A stretch of DNA of 60,000 bases, from assembly GCA_914767715.1 (NCBI GenBank), contig OU612072.1, positions 932,001 to 992,000 on the forward strand, written 5' to 3'. The notes under the pieces were generated by a model. The model made no database searches and had not been told where the DNA came from. It was given only the letters and a program-made list of their open reading frames with translations. This document shows positions 48,381-60,000 of this stretch, piece by piece. Positions within the stretch are counted from its first letter, which is position 1. Each line of letters starts with the position of its first letter. The translations under genes and the position numbers were made by a program. The stretch is from Membranipora membranacea. Taxonomy: Eukaryota > Bryozoa > Gymnolaemata > Cheilostomatida > Membraniporidae.

Positions 48381-48927
48381 TATTAGGACAGTCGAGTTTT
48401 AAAAATCCATCTTCATCATGTGAATAACTGACATCTAGCAGGAGCGTCAGGAATATGGTCAGGAAACTCTGTAGGTGGTGGCGGTTGGTTCTTGAGGAAG
48501 AGGACCAAGGCCTAGAACTGAAGAAACATTTTCATCAGTTGGGCGAACACAAGCATCGGTTCTGCAATCTCAGCTGCAAAGCGCAGATCATAAACCTAAA
48601 TGTAAAGGAGCAGGCAAATGCATGAGAGGTAACGACAATAAATTGCGAAAGAAAGAAGTGATCGAAGTAGAGGTATAAAGTAGCAGCTTACCTGCTGGTG
48701 CTGGCTGAGCAGAAGTCGGTATAATCTTCCTGTATTGCTGTAAAGTTGACCTGGAGAGAGATTTGTGCTTGCCAATTTTAAATTAAACTACTGCCAGCAC
48801 AGCAATAAATTATGATACATCAATTACTGGGCATGGGCATTGGGCACTGCTGGCCTTCTTATGACACATGTTTAAGTTTTACATTAATTGGAGAGGTAAG
48901 AGTAATGGAAGACTTGGCCAATAAAAT

Positions 48928-49050
48928 AAGGTATAACAGCATAATCCCTCCAATTAAATAAGGTATAACAGCATAATCCCTCCAATAAAATAAGGTATAA
49001 CAGCATAATCCCTCCATTAAAATAAGGTATAAAAGCATAATCCGTCATAA
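48928..49050. repeat. 32-bp tandem repeat, four units
   Basis: AAGGTATAACAGCATAATCC-type units at 48928, 48960, 48992 and 49024, within an intron of the TRIM-like gene. Confidence 0.9.
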
Positions 49051-50128
49051 TCCCTACCAATAACACAATGGGCCCATCTGATAACATTATGACATGAATA
49101 GAGTACTCTAGAACAGGTATAACTCTTCAATCACTAAAAGTTTGAACTAAAATTATCATGATTTTTACCTTGTCAAAGATTGGAAGTACAGTATCTTTCA
49201 CATAACGTATATAACATATGTATATGTTGGATCTGTTGACCTTATACAAGCAAACATCCAAAAAATTTAAACAAGCGCACTGAATCGAAACAAAAGACAA
49301 GTGTAGTCAGAAGCGGTCGTGATTGTTTCACAATACTAACCTCTAGAGAGATAAATTAACCAGAGTGGACTCACAGAAATTCTCACCTGTTTATCTCTTG
49401 CATAATGAAGTTTTTCTATCATCTCATCTGTTTTACCATCAAACTCTGATAACTCATTGGTGAGACGAGTTTTTTCCACCTCAAGAAAACTCTCCTCTTT
49501 ATCAAACACCCAAACTTTCTTATCATTGATTACCTCAATCAAGGCTGCAGCCAACTTATCAGGTGGTATCACAGTGTGGCTAGATCCTACAACAATGATA
49601 AAACACAGATGGAGAATAAAACTGACATTTTTCTAATTGTCATAAAAATTATTTTGCAGTGATCAGAAGCGATTATTTGGAAATTGCAGTTTTAAACATG
49701 AACCCTAGGAAATAGTAAACAGGTCTTATGGTACCCAGAGCTACGTAGCAACATATGGTACCATTTTTCTTGGGTAACAGATATTTGTGCAGTTTTTTCA
49801 GATATGGAAGCCTTGACGTCATTCAGAACACAATTATAAAATAATATAATAAACTAGAAATTCCGCGATCATAAACGCCACAAAACTTAAGGGGTGTGGA
49901 TGACATACACTCAGGTTGTCGGTTGAGTTTATGATGGATGGCCAATAGGCAAGGTCATTATTTAAATGGCTGTCCTTTCCATACCACCTATGAGGTAGAC
50001 AGCCTGAGCAACGTTGTCCTATTATGTGGCAGAACTCCCCCACCATTATTCTCAGTGAATACACCCATAGAATATAGCGCAAAAAACATGTTATAATTGT
50101 GGTACATTTAGAAAAATTATATATACTA

Positions 50129-50353
50129 AAAGACTTAGTTTGAGGCTGCTCTTTTGTATCACATCTTATTCTCCATATTTTATTCTATAATGTGAGCGAT
50201 TTTCAGCTTTAGAATCCAAATATTGAGGAAGTTATGGCCTCTCAAACTTACAGGGTGATTGCCTTCACTCGGCATTGGGAATAAGCGGATGTTTCCCCTG
50301 GGGTATGTCACAACCATAGACATGCGTATTGTCTACGGTCATACTAAGTCTTT
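50129..50353. mobile_element. MITE related to 27370-27926
   Basis: Same ends (AAAGACTTAG, CTAAGTCTTT) and the same internal AATCCAAATATTGAGGAAGT block, but only one long arm remains. Confidence 0.8.
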
Positions 50354-50374
50354 AAGAGGTCCTCCCCATCCTCC

Positions 50375-50730
50375 CCCTTGCTTTGAGATCAAACACTCTG
50401 ACTGCTCAGCCACGCTGGCCCACTGAAGCTTGCAAAGCTCAGCGCCAAATAATCTAGGTGTTAGTAGTAATAAATAGGTACCGTAACAAAAAGTTCAACC
50501 ACCAAGTAGTCAAAGAGATGATATGTAAATAAAATCTGGCTCCACAGGGAATTCAACTCGGGGCCTCTCGCGCATCAAGCATGTTATAATTGTGGTATAA
50601 TTTATAAAAATTATTGAGAAGTACACATGCACCTGCTTGTCTTTTGTTGACCCAGACTGGGATATGAACTTGGGCCTCTTGATTACTGAACGAGCACACT
50701 AGCCACTCGGCCACACATGCCACTGAAGCC
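50375..50730 (-). repeat. Two tRNA-derived SINE-like heads
   Basis: Minus strand: GTGTGGCCGAGTGGCTAGTG then AAGTTCATATCCC (about 50725-50650), and GCGTGGCTGAGCAGTCAG (about 50435-50415). Both recall Leu/Ser-type tRNA A and B boxes but do not fold fully. Confidence 0.5.
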
Positions 50731-52675
50731 TACAGGTTTAAATTGGATATGGATGGGTAAAGTTAGCTGATGTGTAATTTTGTTTAATTTTTCTTTTTAT
50801 CAAGCTTTCATGGCACATATAAGGCAATAAAAAGTTTTCAAAATATGATATGCACACCCTCAACTGGTTTTACTACACATGCGGTTGCAGACAGATCTTT
50901 GATTCAGGCATTTCTTCTATTTTCCGAAAAAAAACACTTTTTAAAAAGTGTTTTGAGGCATTGGATATGGGTTTCTATGATGTTATATACACATACGTTT
51001 GTCATAAACACAAAACTGAAGATTTGTGGATTAGGGATCAGGGAAGTATCTCCGTTTTTGATTTTGTTATAATTCAAGGATGAATTAAAACCACACAATG
51101 TTCACTCACCATCTGTGCAGGACCCTGATCCAGCTATACACTCAACACAGTATACTAAATAGCATTGCTTACACCCAAGAGAATAATGATACTGTCTGTG
51201 CTTCACACAGTATCTGGTCTCAAGCTTTCTGTATTCCTTCTGACATTCAATCATGAGGATTCTTCTTTGATCAGCCAGAGCATCGTTGTGACTCTACAAC
51301 AATACCACAATCCAATTCATCACTCAATGAGCTGTAGTACGAGTTAGATCTCTCTGTGGTGGCCAAGTTACATCACAAAAGTCAGGTATTGAGGCGTCTT
51401 GACACACAGTTTCCAATTTTAGTATCACATTCACAGAGGGAATAAACTTGATCATAGTGAATTGTAGAGCTCTGAAGGGCTGTTCTACATTCACTCAGGC
51501 TTCAGAATGAGAATAAAATTATCTTGATCTAACCAGCTTCTCTAATTCGCCTTCATATGAGAGGCACAGAACTTCTTAGCACAGATGACACAGTAGACCT
51601 GAGCATATTAAAACTTCTCATATTTTCTTCTACACACATCACAACAGTTGAAGTCATCTGTAGGAGCTGTAGTTGAGGGAAGGGGATTTACAGTGTCTTC
51701 AAACACCTTTCTATACATGAGTAACATTCAGAAAATAATGTCAATTATGAAGTAAAGAAAAATTGTAAATTTAACATTGAAGGGGATAAAGTAGATTGGG
51801 AAAGTCTGTCTGATGCAATTCTTAGTAGTTATGGCTAGCTTTGTGTCCATAACCTGTTAATCAAGGTTTTTTAAAGGGGGTTCAGTTCAGATTCACTTGC
51901 TTCTATCCCTATCCGAGTTGATAGATCAACCGGTTCCGATTCTGTACATGTGCTCCATTTTGGCGCCAAATACATCAGAAAGATTTGTTTATATTGATAA
52001 GGAAGAATATGATGTCATGTGTAGGACTCTCATAAACAATGCACTGTCAATCAATAATAACTGATTGACAATTAGCAATTATACTCAGTAAAGAGTTATT
52101 ATTTTTGAAAATTATTATAGCTACACATTCAACAACTATATTTGACTCTGCAGATGGATTTTTGAAAGCTTATTTTCTTTTTTGTTTAAAGAAAATAAGA
52201 TATGAAAAAGTGTAGGAATACAATAATTTTGAGTTCAGTTTTTAGTTATAATTATGACAGCAGGTGCACTGTAAATATTGACAAGACATGCTATGCTCTG
52301 TGTAATTATGTGATGTTGTGGTGGATTTTCCACCACAGCTGGACATTCAAAATTATATTTTGATTACATTCATCTATCATGTTAGTTGTCTTCCCATCTC
52401 ATCATTTTAGTAATTTTTCTAATTTTAACTATACTTATTTTAAGAGCCAAAGTTCTTACATTCTGGAGAATTCCATGACGATACACAGTATTATTCCACA
52501 GCTTGTAGGGATCATATTACAGAATCGTTGTTAGCCTAATACTATGCTTTTATAACTAAACACGAGTGTAATCAAAACACTTTGCAGCCAAGCCAGTAAC
52601 ACCTCATCTTTTTTTTAAACCAGTCAACAGTAACCAATAAAGTGCCATATTGAATTTCAACACACTGAGGTAAGA

Positions 52676-52990
52676 TCTTGTGTTTTGCCTGCTCGCCGGA
52701 TAAAGTAAGGTAATACTTTGTGCAAACCCTCCCCCCCCCCTATTGCACCACTGTAACCATTGACCTGAATTCCAGTCCAGTTACCCTCTCAGCTATCTTG
52801 CGCAGATAGTTGTAGCCAAGAGCCATTTGCCCCCCATTTATCTCGCCGGATAAATAAAGTAATATTTTGCCCGAATCCCCCTCATTTGTCTTGCCAGATA
52901 AATAGGGTTACTACCTTGCATATATCCCTCACTTCTCATTTATCTAGCCAGGTAAATAGGCAACCATCTTTGTCCATATCTCCCCCCTCC
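52676..52990. repeat. Degenerate repeats of about 60 bp
   Basis: Several diverged units of the type CTCGCCGGATAAA...AATA/C-rich tail. Confidence 0.55.
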
Positions 52991-53030
52991 AAAGCCAGGT
53001 CAATTATATTCTCGTCATATTCTCAGACCA

Positions 53031-53235
53031 GATAGAGTCGGCGTACTCGTTACCTTCCTCCTCAGATAGAGTCCGCGTACTCGGTACCTTCCTCCTCAGA
53101 TAGAGTCGGCATACTCGTTACCTTCCTCCTCAGATAGAGTCCGCGTACTGGATATATTCCCAGGCAAGATAGAGTCAGCATACTCGTTACACTCCCACTA
53201 AGATAGAGTCGGCGTACTCATTATATGAATTCGGC
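53031..53235. repeat. 34-bp tandem repeat, six units
   Basis: GATAGAGTCGGCGTACTCGT-type units at 53031, 53065, 53099, 53133, 53168 and 53202. Lies between RING and B-box exons. Confidence 0.9.
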
Positions 53236-53991
53236 GTACTCAGTATAAATAGGCGATGTGCGTGGTTGCAGTGGCGGGTATCGCAGCCTTAGGGTAACCC
53301 CCTTAAAATCCTCTACAATGTCAAAAGTTATCAGGATGTAAATTTGAGCATAGCAAATTGGTAAAGTAAGTCTCATAAAAATCTTTTTGTTCATATTATT
53401 ACTTCCTGCACGAGAAAACCCCTGTCGATGGTCTACCAAGTCTCTACAATTTGTGCTGGATCTGAATAGCAGTCCATCTTTAATCAATATTTTATTGATG
53501 ACCATTGTGGATCAGGGAATTACATTACCTTCTTGGTTGATGCTGGGAATCAAGATTACTGATGACCTAGCCAGAACTAATATAATTACAGTAAATATGC
53601 TTTCATCATCTGCAATCTGAACATACTGAACTCCGGAGCGGAGTTATATCATTGATGAACATGATATATAAACAATCTTCATAAGAGACCACATTTGGAG
53701 TTTAATGGAAGATCAGACAGGAACTTACTTGCAGACAGGACAGAGGATGATTTTAGTCTGTTCTAAGTCTTTAGTAAGACAAGTCACACAGAACATATGA
53801 CCTGGACTGCATGGTAACCTCTTTAGATCATCATTCTCGTAACAAAGACCACACTCCAGCAACTCTGTATCTTCTGTGTTATTATCAATACTGCTGCCGC
53901 TATCTCCAGCTGCTGCCATGATTCCTGAAGCATAAAAAATCATTAGAATCTATCTATCAATGCTGAAATGACACCTTGACCAGTCACCTCT

Positions 53992-54120
53992 GACAAAGTG
54001 CGCGAATGCTCATTGTAAGTTGTTCTTAGGCAGTTTTGAGAAAATAGGTGGCCCTTACAGTCGTATATAATAATATATTGTCTCAAGAACAACTTACAGT
54101 GAGCATTCACGCACTTTGTC
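53992..54120. mobile_element. 129-bp hairpin MITE
   Basis: Inverted ends of about 36 bp: GACAAAGTGCGCGAATGCTC at the left, complement at the right (one or two mismatches), around a short AT-rich loop. Just upstream of the minus-strand RING exon. Confidence 0.9.
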
Positions 54121-55170
54121 TATCCCTACCTGCTTGAGCTTTCTATTACATGTACATAGGCCTTTTGCGCACCCTGACTATTACAGAAAAAGTTCAGTTC
54201 TGTATGGGCAATAGCCAGTCTTATGAAAAAGTCATAGTAGAGGGTTTGTTGGTGCAGCCCATGTTGCATGCTAAGACATAGTTTAGGTACTTAGACCAAT
54301 GAACTCCCTCTTCCCCAGGAATAACAACACATTTGATTTGTGTGTGAGGCTTAGTGTGATGTCCTAGACAATTGGCCTATTTATTGTGTCCCTTATAATA
54401 CAGGCTTAATGGATTAGGTCTATATAGGAATATTCGGCTTTCATTGTGTATGCCAGTAAACAATAGAAAATAAACAATAGATTCACTGCATCGAATAATA
54501 TCAAGGCTTTCATTAGCTGAGAAGGTTCACTGTCACCAATTCAGAGCAGATCAGATCATGTTTCTAGTATTATAGAGGGATAGTAAGCTGTATTTGACTA
54601 ATGCATGGTAATAATCAAATGTGTGATCAACTGTTAAAAAAAACCAGAGGTCTCTAGATGCACTATGGCTGAAGATATTAATGTGAGAACTTGTATCACT
54701 CGTGAAGTATGTGAAGATATAATTCTTTTCTTTTGAGGCTTGCTACCCCTTCACATGGACAATGTTTTAGAAAAGTGAATTATGTGTGATTACCTTCAAC
54801 ATGTGCTCTATCCAATGAGCATAGTTTGGGGCCCAAGAGAGCACCCTAAATATATTTTCTTGAGCCACACAGAAATATCCAACAAAATAAACATGTGGTT
54901 TGATATTCATTCATCAATAACACTACTATCATGTAGATTGGGCAAGTGATGCAGCCATAGAAGGCTAGGGTAAGATGTTGTCTAGGGATTCAACTAATAG
55001 TGATGAATCTCTTTGGTAAATAACATAGGCTTATTAGCCATTTTCTTTTATTGATGCAATAATGATTTTATCACTTGGCGGCCATTTTTATTTGGACAAA
55101 TGTCCCAGTCATAGCTAAATAGATACTGATTGCTGATTGGTCACTATTGTCCTATTGTTATTCCTAGTGA
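54121..55170. other. Intergenic sequence, nothing recognised
   Basis: No gene or RNA recognised. A 20-bp stretch near 54300 (GAACTCCCTCTTCCCCAGGA) also occurs at the centre of the following palindrome (about 56182). Confidence 0.4.
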
Positions 55171-57316
55171 CCCAGCCGGCAAGGCTTAGCCAGCAACCTT
55201 TTGAAGAGGTTGCCAATGGGCAGATTTTTTGTTGGCCAATATCCTCTGACATCACCTGTCTTTGATAGGTATGCCAGAGGGAGCCACATATCCCCATTTC
55301 CCAGCAACAGATAAAAGTGGTTTCAGATGCTCTGCTTTTATACTTTATTTTCTTGCCGTTGGCGGTTGCAGAAATAATTTTATGGACTGATAAAGCTTAG
55401 CTAACACTTAAATTATAATGTATTTACCATCTATTAGTATGGCTCCAGCATGAGAACAGTTTATTCCTCACTGTTTTCAATGGTACACAGAAGTCTAGGC
55501 TGAGTGTAAAAATGGTTGTCAATGTGAGGTCAATGTAATTTGCAGACCAAAGTAGCATTTATCTCCCCTAGCTGATTGATCATATTCGAGAATTCTCTAC
55601 ACCCAGACACCAAACAACCAAATGAGAAATCAGCATCCCTATTTTTTCCTGTGAACCAGTATCACATCCAGCAAATTTGAAATAGGCAAATATGTGGCCA
55701 TTGATTGAATCAACTTCTTCTGGCACCACTTGCCACTCAACACAAAAAGTGGTGGTGATGGAAGCATACATTTGTTGCAGCAAGAATAATTGATTCCAGC
55801 TGAGTCTTTACACTCTTAGGCTAAATGCTCTAAGCATGGCAGAAGCCTTCTACAGCAGACCCACACGGACAGTACTCCCTGCGCTGACTCCCTCCTCTAC
55901 AGGTCTTATGAGTAACATAATAAATATATATAACGAAAAAATGAACTATTCAATTTTAATATTGGATAGAGACTTCCCTGAGAAGGATGTAAAACTTATG
56001 TTAGACTTCTTGAAGAGGTTGCTAAAAATCCCTTTTTGGCAACCTCTTCCACCGGTCCATATGGCATACAATTGGCAACAGTGTTCAGCCTCTTCTGGTA
56101 ACCTCTTTCCAACTCAGTTTAGGCAACTAATTGCTCGCTGGGGAAGAGGGAGTTCATTGCTTAGACCGATCCAACACATCAATGAACTCCCTCTTCCCCA
56201 GGAATGACAACGGGACAAAGTTTTTCTCTTCAATGTGCTCACTTAGCAGTCCAAAAATTAAAATTGTCGGAATCCAACTTATGGAATTTATGTACTGGTA
56301 AAATACTAGAAGTACCAAGAATCCCAGCGGGCAATTAGTTGTCTAAACTGAGTTGGAAAGAGGTTACCAGAAGAGGCTGAACACTGTTGCCAATTGTATG
56401 CCATATGGACCGGTGGAAGAGGTTGCCAAAAAGGGATTTTTAGCAAGCTCTTCAAGATGTTTAATACAAGTTTCTCAGGGAAGGATATAACAGGGATATT
56501 GTTAACTGTCTATGTCCAATATTAAAATTAAATAGTTCATTTATTTGTTATATATATTTATTTATTATGTTACTCATAAAGCCTATAGAGGAGGGAGTCA
56601 GGGCAGGGAGTACTGTCTGAGTGGGTCTGCTGTAGAAGGCTTCTGCCATGCTTAAAGCATTTAGCCTAAGAGTGTAAAGACTCAGCTGGAATCAATGATT
56701 CTTGCTACAACAAATGTATCCTTCCATCACCACCACTTTTTGTGTTGAGTGGCAAGTGGTGCCAGAAGAAGTTGATTCAATCAATGGCCACATATTTGCC
56801 TATTTCAAATTTCTTGGATGGGATACTGGTTCACAGGAATAAAATAGGGATGCTGATTTCTCATTTGGTTGTTTGGTGTCTGGGTGTAGAGAATTCTCGA
56901 ATATAATCAATCAGCTAGGGGAGATAAATGCTACTTTGGTCTGCCAATTACATCGACCTCGCATTGACTACCATTTTTACACTCAACCTAGACTTCTGTG
57001 TACCATTGGAAATTGTGAGGAATAAACTGTTCTCATGCTGGAGCCATACTAATAGATGGTAAATTCATTGTAGTTTAAGTGTTAGCTAAGCTTTGTCAGT
57101 CCAGAAAATTATATCTGCAACCGCCAACGGCAAGAAAATAAAGTATATATGCAGAAGCATCTAAAACCACTTTTATCTGTTGTTGGGAAATGGGGATATG
57201 TGGCTCCCTCTGGCATACCTATCAAAGACAGGTGATGTCAGAGGATATTGGCCAACAAAAAATCTGCCCTTTGGCAACCTCTTCAAAAGGTTGCTGTCTA
57301 AGCCTTGCCGGCTGGG
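55171..57316. mobile_element. 2.1-kb palindrome: two CCCAGC-ended transposons head to head
   Basis: Left unit 55171-56142 and right unit 56323-57316 are inverted copies that start CCCAGCCGGC and end near GCTCGCTGGG. They enclose a 180-bp spacer with its own hairpin (CTGGGGAAGAGGGAGTTCAT and complement). Similarity is high across the arms, for example the AGGTTGCTAAAAATCCC block. A 123-codon open frame at 55836-56207 has no recognised domain. A third copy is at 16527-19056. Confidence 0.85.
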
Positions 57317-58030
57317 ATAGAAGTACCAGGAAAAAAAGTTCCATCACCCACCCCTCATTTACTTGCCTGCTTCTGGCAATTGAATAATCAGTACAGTAGT
57401 AGTAGAAGTAGTAGTAGTTGAAATTCTAGTAATACTATCCTGTTGTGGTTCTCTTGATGGGGAATTCCCGGTTAGTATGATTCCATCAAGCTTCAAATGG
57501 CCAATGAGACCTGCTAATTTACCATATTATCCAATCAAACTCATTATGATAAAATTCTCTTGTCTTAGTGAGTACATTCAAAACACCTCTTTGCATTTCC
57601 GGTCCATATTGAAGTTAGGGAATTCCCCTATAATTGTGCCATGTAGATCCTCACTAGTAGACTTAATTTAATTTTCTCTTCACAATTTGATTCCAATGGT
57701 GAAATTGTGATAAATATGAGGTGAAAAAGGCAGAGGAGGTCTCGAGAGTGCTGTGTATTTGTGCATTTTGTAATATATGGAACTGAGAATTCTTGAACTG
57801 GATTGACATGATGAGTGATGGGTCCTTTTGAACCCTGTTTAATACAGTACAAAAAGTGAGGGAGCATTCAAGTCTGTGACCTACTTTCCATCATGAGTAC
57901 ACCTTCTCTGATGATGGGTGTTTGTAAGAGGTGGACAGGTGCTGTTTAGGACATGGCTTACAGAACCCAGGCTTTTACAGTAGTGGATGCTGTACATTAC
58001 AAGTTTATAATCAGTTCAGAAAGGTCACCT
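57317..58030. other. Intergenic sequence, nothing recognised
   Basis: Only a short (AGT/AGA)n run near 57400. Confidence 0.4.
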
Positions 58031-58435
58031 GGTGTTGCACTAAAAACTTGACCGGTACATGTGGCCATACGCCATACATATCTACAAAAGTGCTATCCGC
58101 AAAGACAAATGCCCATCCGGCAGTGTTAACTGGCCATCCATTTCTCATAGTGTGATTGTCACGAACCCATCCGGGTGCCCATTTAGCAACCGGCGGTTGT
58201 CCGCATGGCATCCATTGGATGCCAACTAAGCATCCGGCTGTCACTCGGACATCCGGATGGGTTTGACAACCTGATGACGGGTGTCTACAACGCATTCTCC
58301 TCTGTTACAAAGTCATCTGCTTTAGTCACAATAGTGGATGCCTTTTATACAACCGGATGCCTATTTGGCAACCACTAGATGTAACGCAGGCATCCGGCGG
58401 TTGCCAAATAGGCATCTGGTTCTAAGTGCAACACC
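58031..58435. mobile_element. 405-bp MITE rich in CATCCGG motifs
   Basis: Terminal inverted repeats GGTGTTGCACT and AGTGCAACACC. The interior has many CATCCGGNNG and GTTGCCAAATAGGCATC motifs in both orientations, forming further hairpins. Confidence 0.75.
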
Positions 58436-59583
58436 TTGACCAGTCGTTGATGATGGTGTGTGAAGACTCATGAGGTAGTCTTGAGACGTTGTAAAATAAT
58501 CTCCAGACATTGTGAGACAGACTTGAGACGTTGTAGTCATCAGACATTATCAGACAGAGTCTAGGGAGGTTGTATGCGGTCTCAAGGTCTTTTTTGTAGA
58601 CCAACAAATATTCTGTACCTTCTAGAACTTTGGTTGAACCTTTGCCTTTCTGATAAACAGGGCTGCCAGCTCTACTCTTTCAAGTTTGAAACTCATATAG
58701 TGCTCACTTCCAGTAATTTATCCCCACATCAATTTCACCATGGAGTAAAAATTTTCAGCTGTCTTAATCTTATCAGAGCATGACAACAATCAACAAAGAC
58801 AGATGAGTTAATAAAGATAATGACCTCTTAAATATCATTGTGTTATAAGTTTTGTGACCAGGTACCCCAGATCACTTAGTTTTACTCCCCAAGGACTGCT
58901 TGATTAACGTAACAGTATCTTCTTTATTTCAAGACAACTGTCCCCACATTACAAAAAAAAGAGTCCAGTTGTGAAAACTTTAATTACCTGAGTTTCAAGA
59001 TTGTAAGATAGTTGGTTATATGGATCACTACAAATCAAAATGTCCATATTCAAAGGCACTTAGCAGATTTTACTAGCTGTCAATGCAGGCCAATGCAACC
59101 TGGTTTGTCACCCACATACATTCCATTAGGACACTGTTGTTTACAACAGCCTGACATATCACCAGATAACTGAACTAATACTAGTAAGGAGGAAGTGAGA
59201 GATAGGGAGAGTTCCATGTAAGTGCAAGGATTGAGTGCACCCATAACTATCCAGATTGTATGATTATCGTACTTGTGTTCATAACATGTTCACTTCTCCA
59301 AATCTTTAGCCCTAGAATTGTTTTTGAATTCCTGCGAGATTTTTGATGGTTGATCTTTGCTGTAACCTCATAACTCCCAAACATATGCTGTTCTGTCTAG
59401 AGCGCTTCCACTACCCGGTTTGGTAGGTTTTCCAATATGATGCATCCTCCGGAGTTTCAGAAGATGATGCTTGGAAGTGTCCGGAATACTATGTAGAGCC
59501 GGAAAGCAAAATATAGATTGAATTTATCTCACATTTGGACTACTGTATGGCAATATATATTTATAGATTAATACATAAGCATC
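58436..59583. other. Upstream region of the plus-strand RING exon
   Basis: No coding motif seen. The last 30 bases before the ATG loosely resemble those upstream of the minus-strand RING exon. Confidence 0.4.
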
Positions 59584-59774
59584 ATGGCAGCAGCAGGAGA
59601 TAGCGGCAGCAGTACTGATAATAACACAGAAGATACAGAGTTGCTGGAGTGTGGTCTTTGTTACGAGAATGATGATCTAAAGAGGTTACCATGCAGTCCA
59701 AGTCACATATTCTGTGTGACTTGTCTTACTAAAGACTCAGAACAGACTAAAATCATCCTCTGTCCTGTCTGCAA
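59584..59774 (+). CDS. First exon of a TRIM-like RING gene, continues beyond the window
   Basis: ATG at 59584, GT donor at 59775 (AA|GTAAGT). It encodes MAAAGDSGSSTDNNTEDTEL and then a complete C3HC4 RING: CGLC, LPCSPSHIFC, TCL, CPVC. Only a few residues differ from the minus-strand exon at 53919-53729. The remaining exons (B-box, coiled coil) would lie beyond 60000; none is visible by the end of the window. Because the other copy looks damaged, this may be the active gene. Confidence 0.75.
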
Positions 59775-60000
59775 GTAAGTTTTTATGAAATAACAATCAA
59801 CTTTCAAGCAAGTTATAATTGGCTAGAATTGCTGGCTGTTGCAATGGAAATGCTTAGCAAGGTTCCCTCAGTCAAATGTAGCTAATTGTCACACCATTGA
59901 CAATGTTTTTACATACCTTCGACTAGATCCGAAACTTCCATTATCACATGACACTGATAGATGTATACCTTTGATGAAAGCATCAAACTGTCTCTCAAGA

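Larger units (their letters stand above)
48692..53919 (-). pseudogene. TRIM-like RING/B-box/coiled-coil gene, probably decaying
   Basis: Minus-strand exons: RING, 53919-53729 (starts ATG; CGLCYENDDLKRLPCSPGHMFC...CPVC, the C3HC4 spacing of TRIM E3 ligases); B-box 1 at about 51700-51540 (FNCCDVCRRKYEKF, YCVICAKKFCASH); B-box 2, 51293-51110 (YCVKHRQYHYSLGCKQC, YCVEC); coiled coil, 49586-49387 (KLAAALIEVINDKK, then charged heptads); and a short exon, 48750-48692. B-box 2 to coiled-coil phasing is correct. B-box 1 contains an in-frame TAA and loses frame soon after, so the copy is probably inactive or that exon is skipped. Such proteins usually act as ubiquitin ligases. A near-identical RING exon lies inverted at 59584. 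Confidence 0.65.

Noticed and set aside
55836-56207. 123-codon open frame inside the palindrome's left arm
   Set aside because: No domain or transposase motif; it runs through non-coding repeat sequence and is not kept open in the other copies as far as I can see.

Overview
The window is AT-rich animal nuclear DNA, probably from an invertebrate. The evidence is spliced genes with GT/AG introns, a eukaryotic tRNA-Ala gene, a non-LTR retrotransposon, hAT-type DNA transposon remnants, many short inverted-repeat (MITE/foldback) elements, and protein families typical of animals (DEG/ENaC channel, CUB, LDL-receptor class A, TRIM/RING). I cannot assign a phylum. No complete gene was recognised by identity to a named species gene; all calls rest on motifs I could read.

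Layout. 0.6-2.1 kb (minus): a dead LINE reverse transcriptase. 3.2-6.7 kb (minus): a spliced gene of the silicon-transporter (SIT / SIT-like) family with one EGLQ...GRQ motif pair and five or more membrane segments; its first exon was not found. 8.5-12.5 kb: two long foldback elements. 13.2 kb: a tRNA-Ala(TGC) gene. 13.3-20.0 kb (minus): a second, tandem copy of the silicon-transporter-like gene, broken by three independent frameshifts and truncated at its C-terminus, with a transposon-inside-transposon insertion in one intron.

22.7-44.7 kb (plus): the main gene. I resolve 23 exons whose phases all agree and whose lengths sum to 3,690 nt, giving a 1,229-residue DEG/ENaC (ASC) channel. The two membrane segments and the palm/knuckle cysteine motifs are conventional. 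Between TM1 and the conserved extracellular core lie an LDL-receptor class A domain, three CUB domains, a Ser/Thr-rich stalk and two furin-type cleavage motifs 31 residues apart. I know of no described channel with this architecture, and it is the best candidate here for something new. A poly(A) signal lies 367 nt past the stop.

45.4-48.4 kb (minus): a decayed hAT/ZMYM-like transposase. 48.7-53.9 kb (minus): a decaying TRIM-like gene (RING, B-boxes, coiled coil). 55.2-57.3 kb: a 2.1 kb palindrome made of two head-to-head transposons. 59.6 kb (plus): a second, near-identical RING exon in inverted orientation, continuing past the window edge.

The genes are not an operon and I see no shared pathway. 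The common theme is local duplication (SIT-like pair, RING pair) in a transposon-rich setting. The silicon-transporter-like gene and the modular channel are both membrane proteins; nothing in the sequence ties them functionally.
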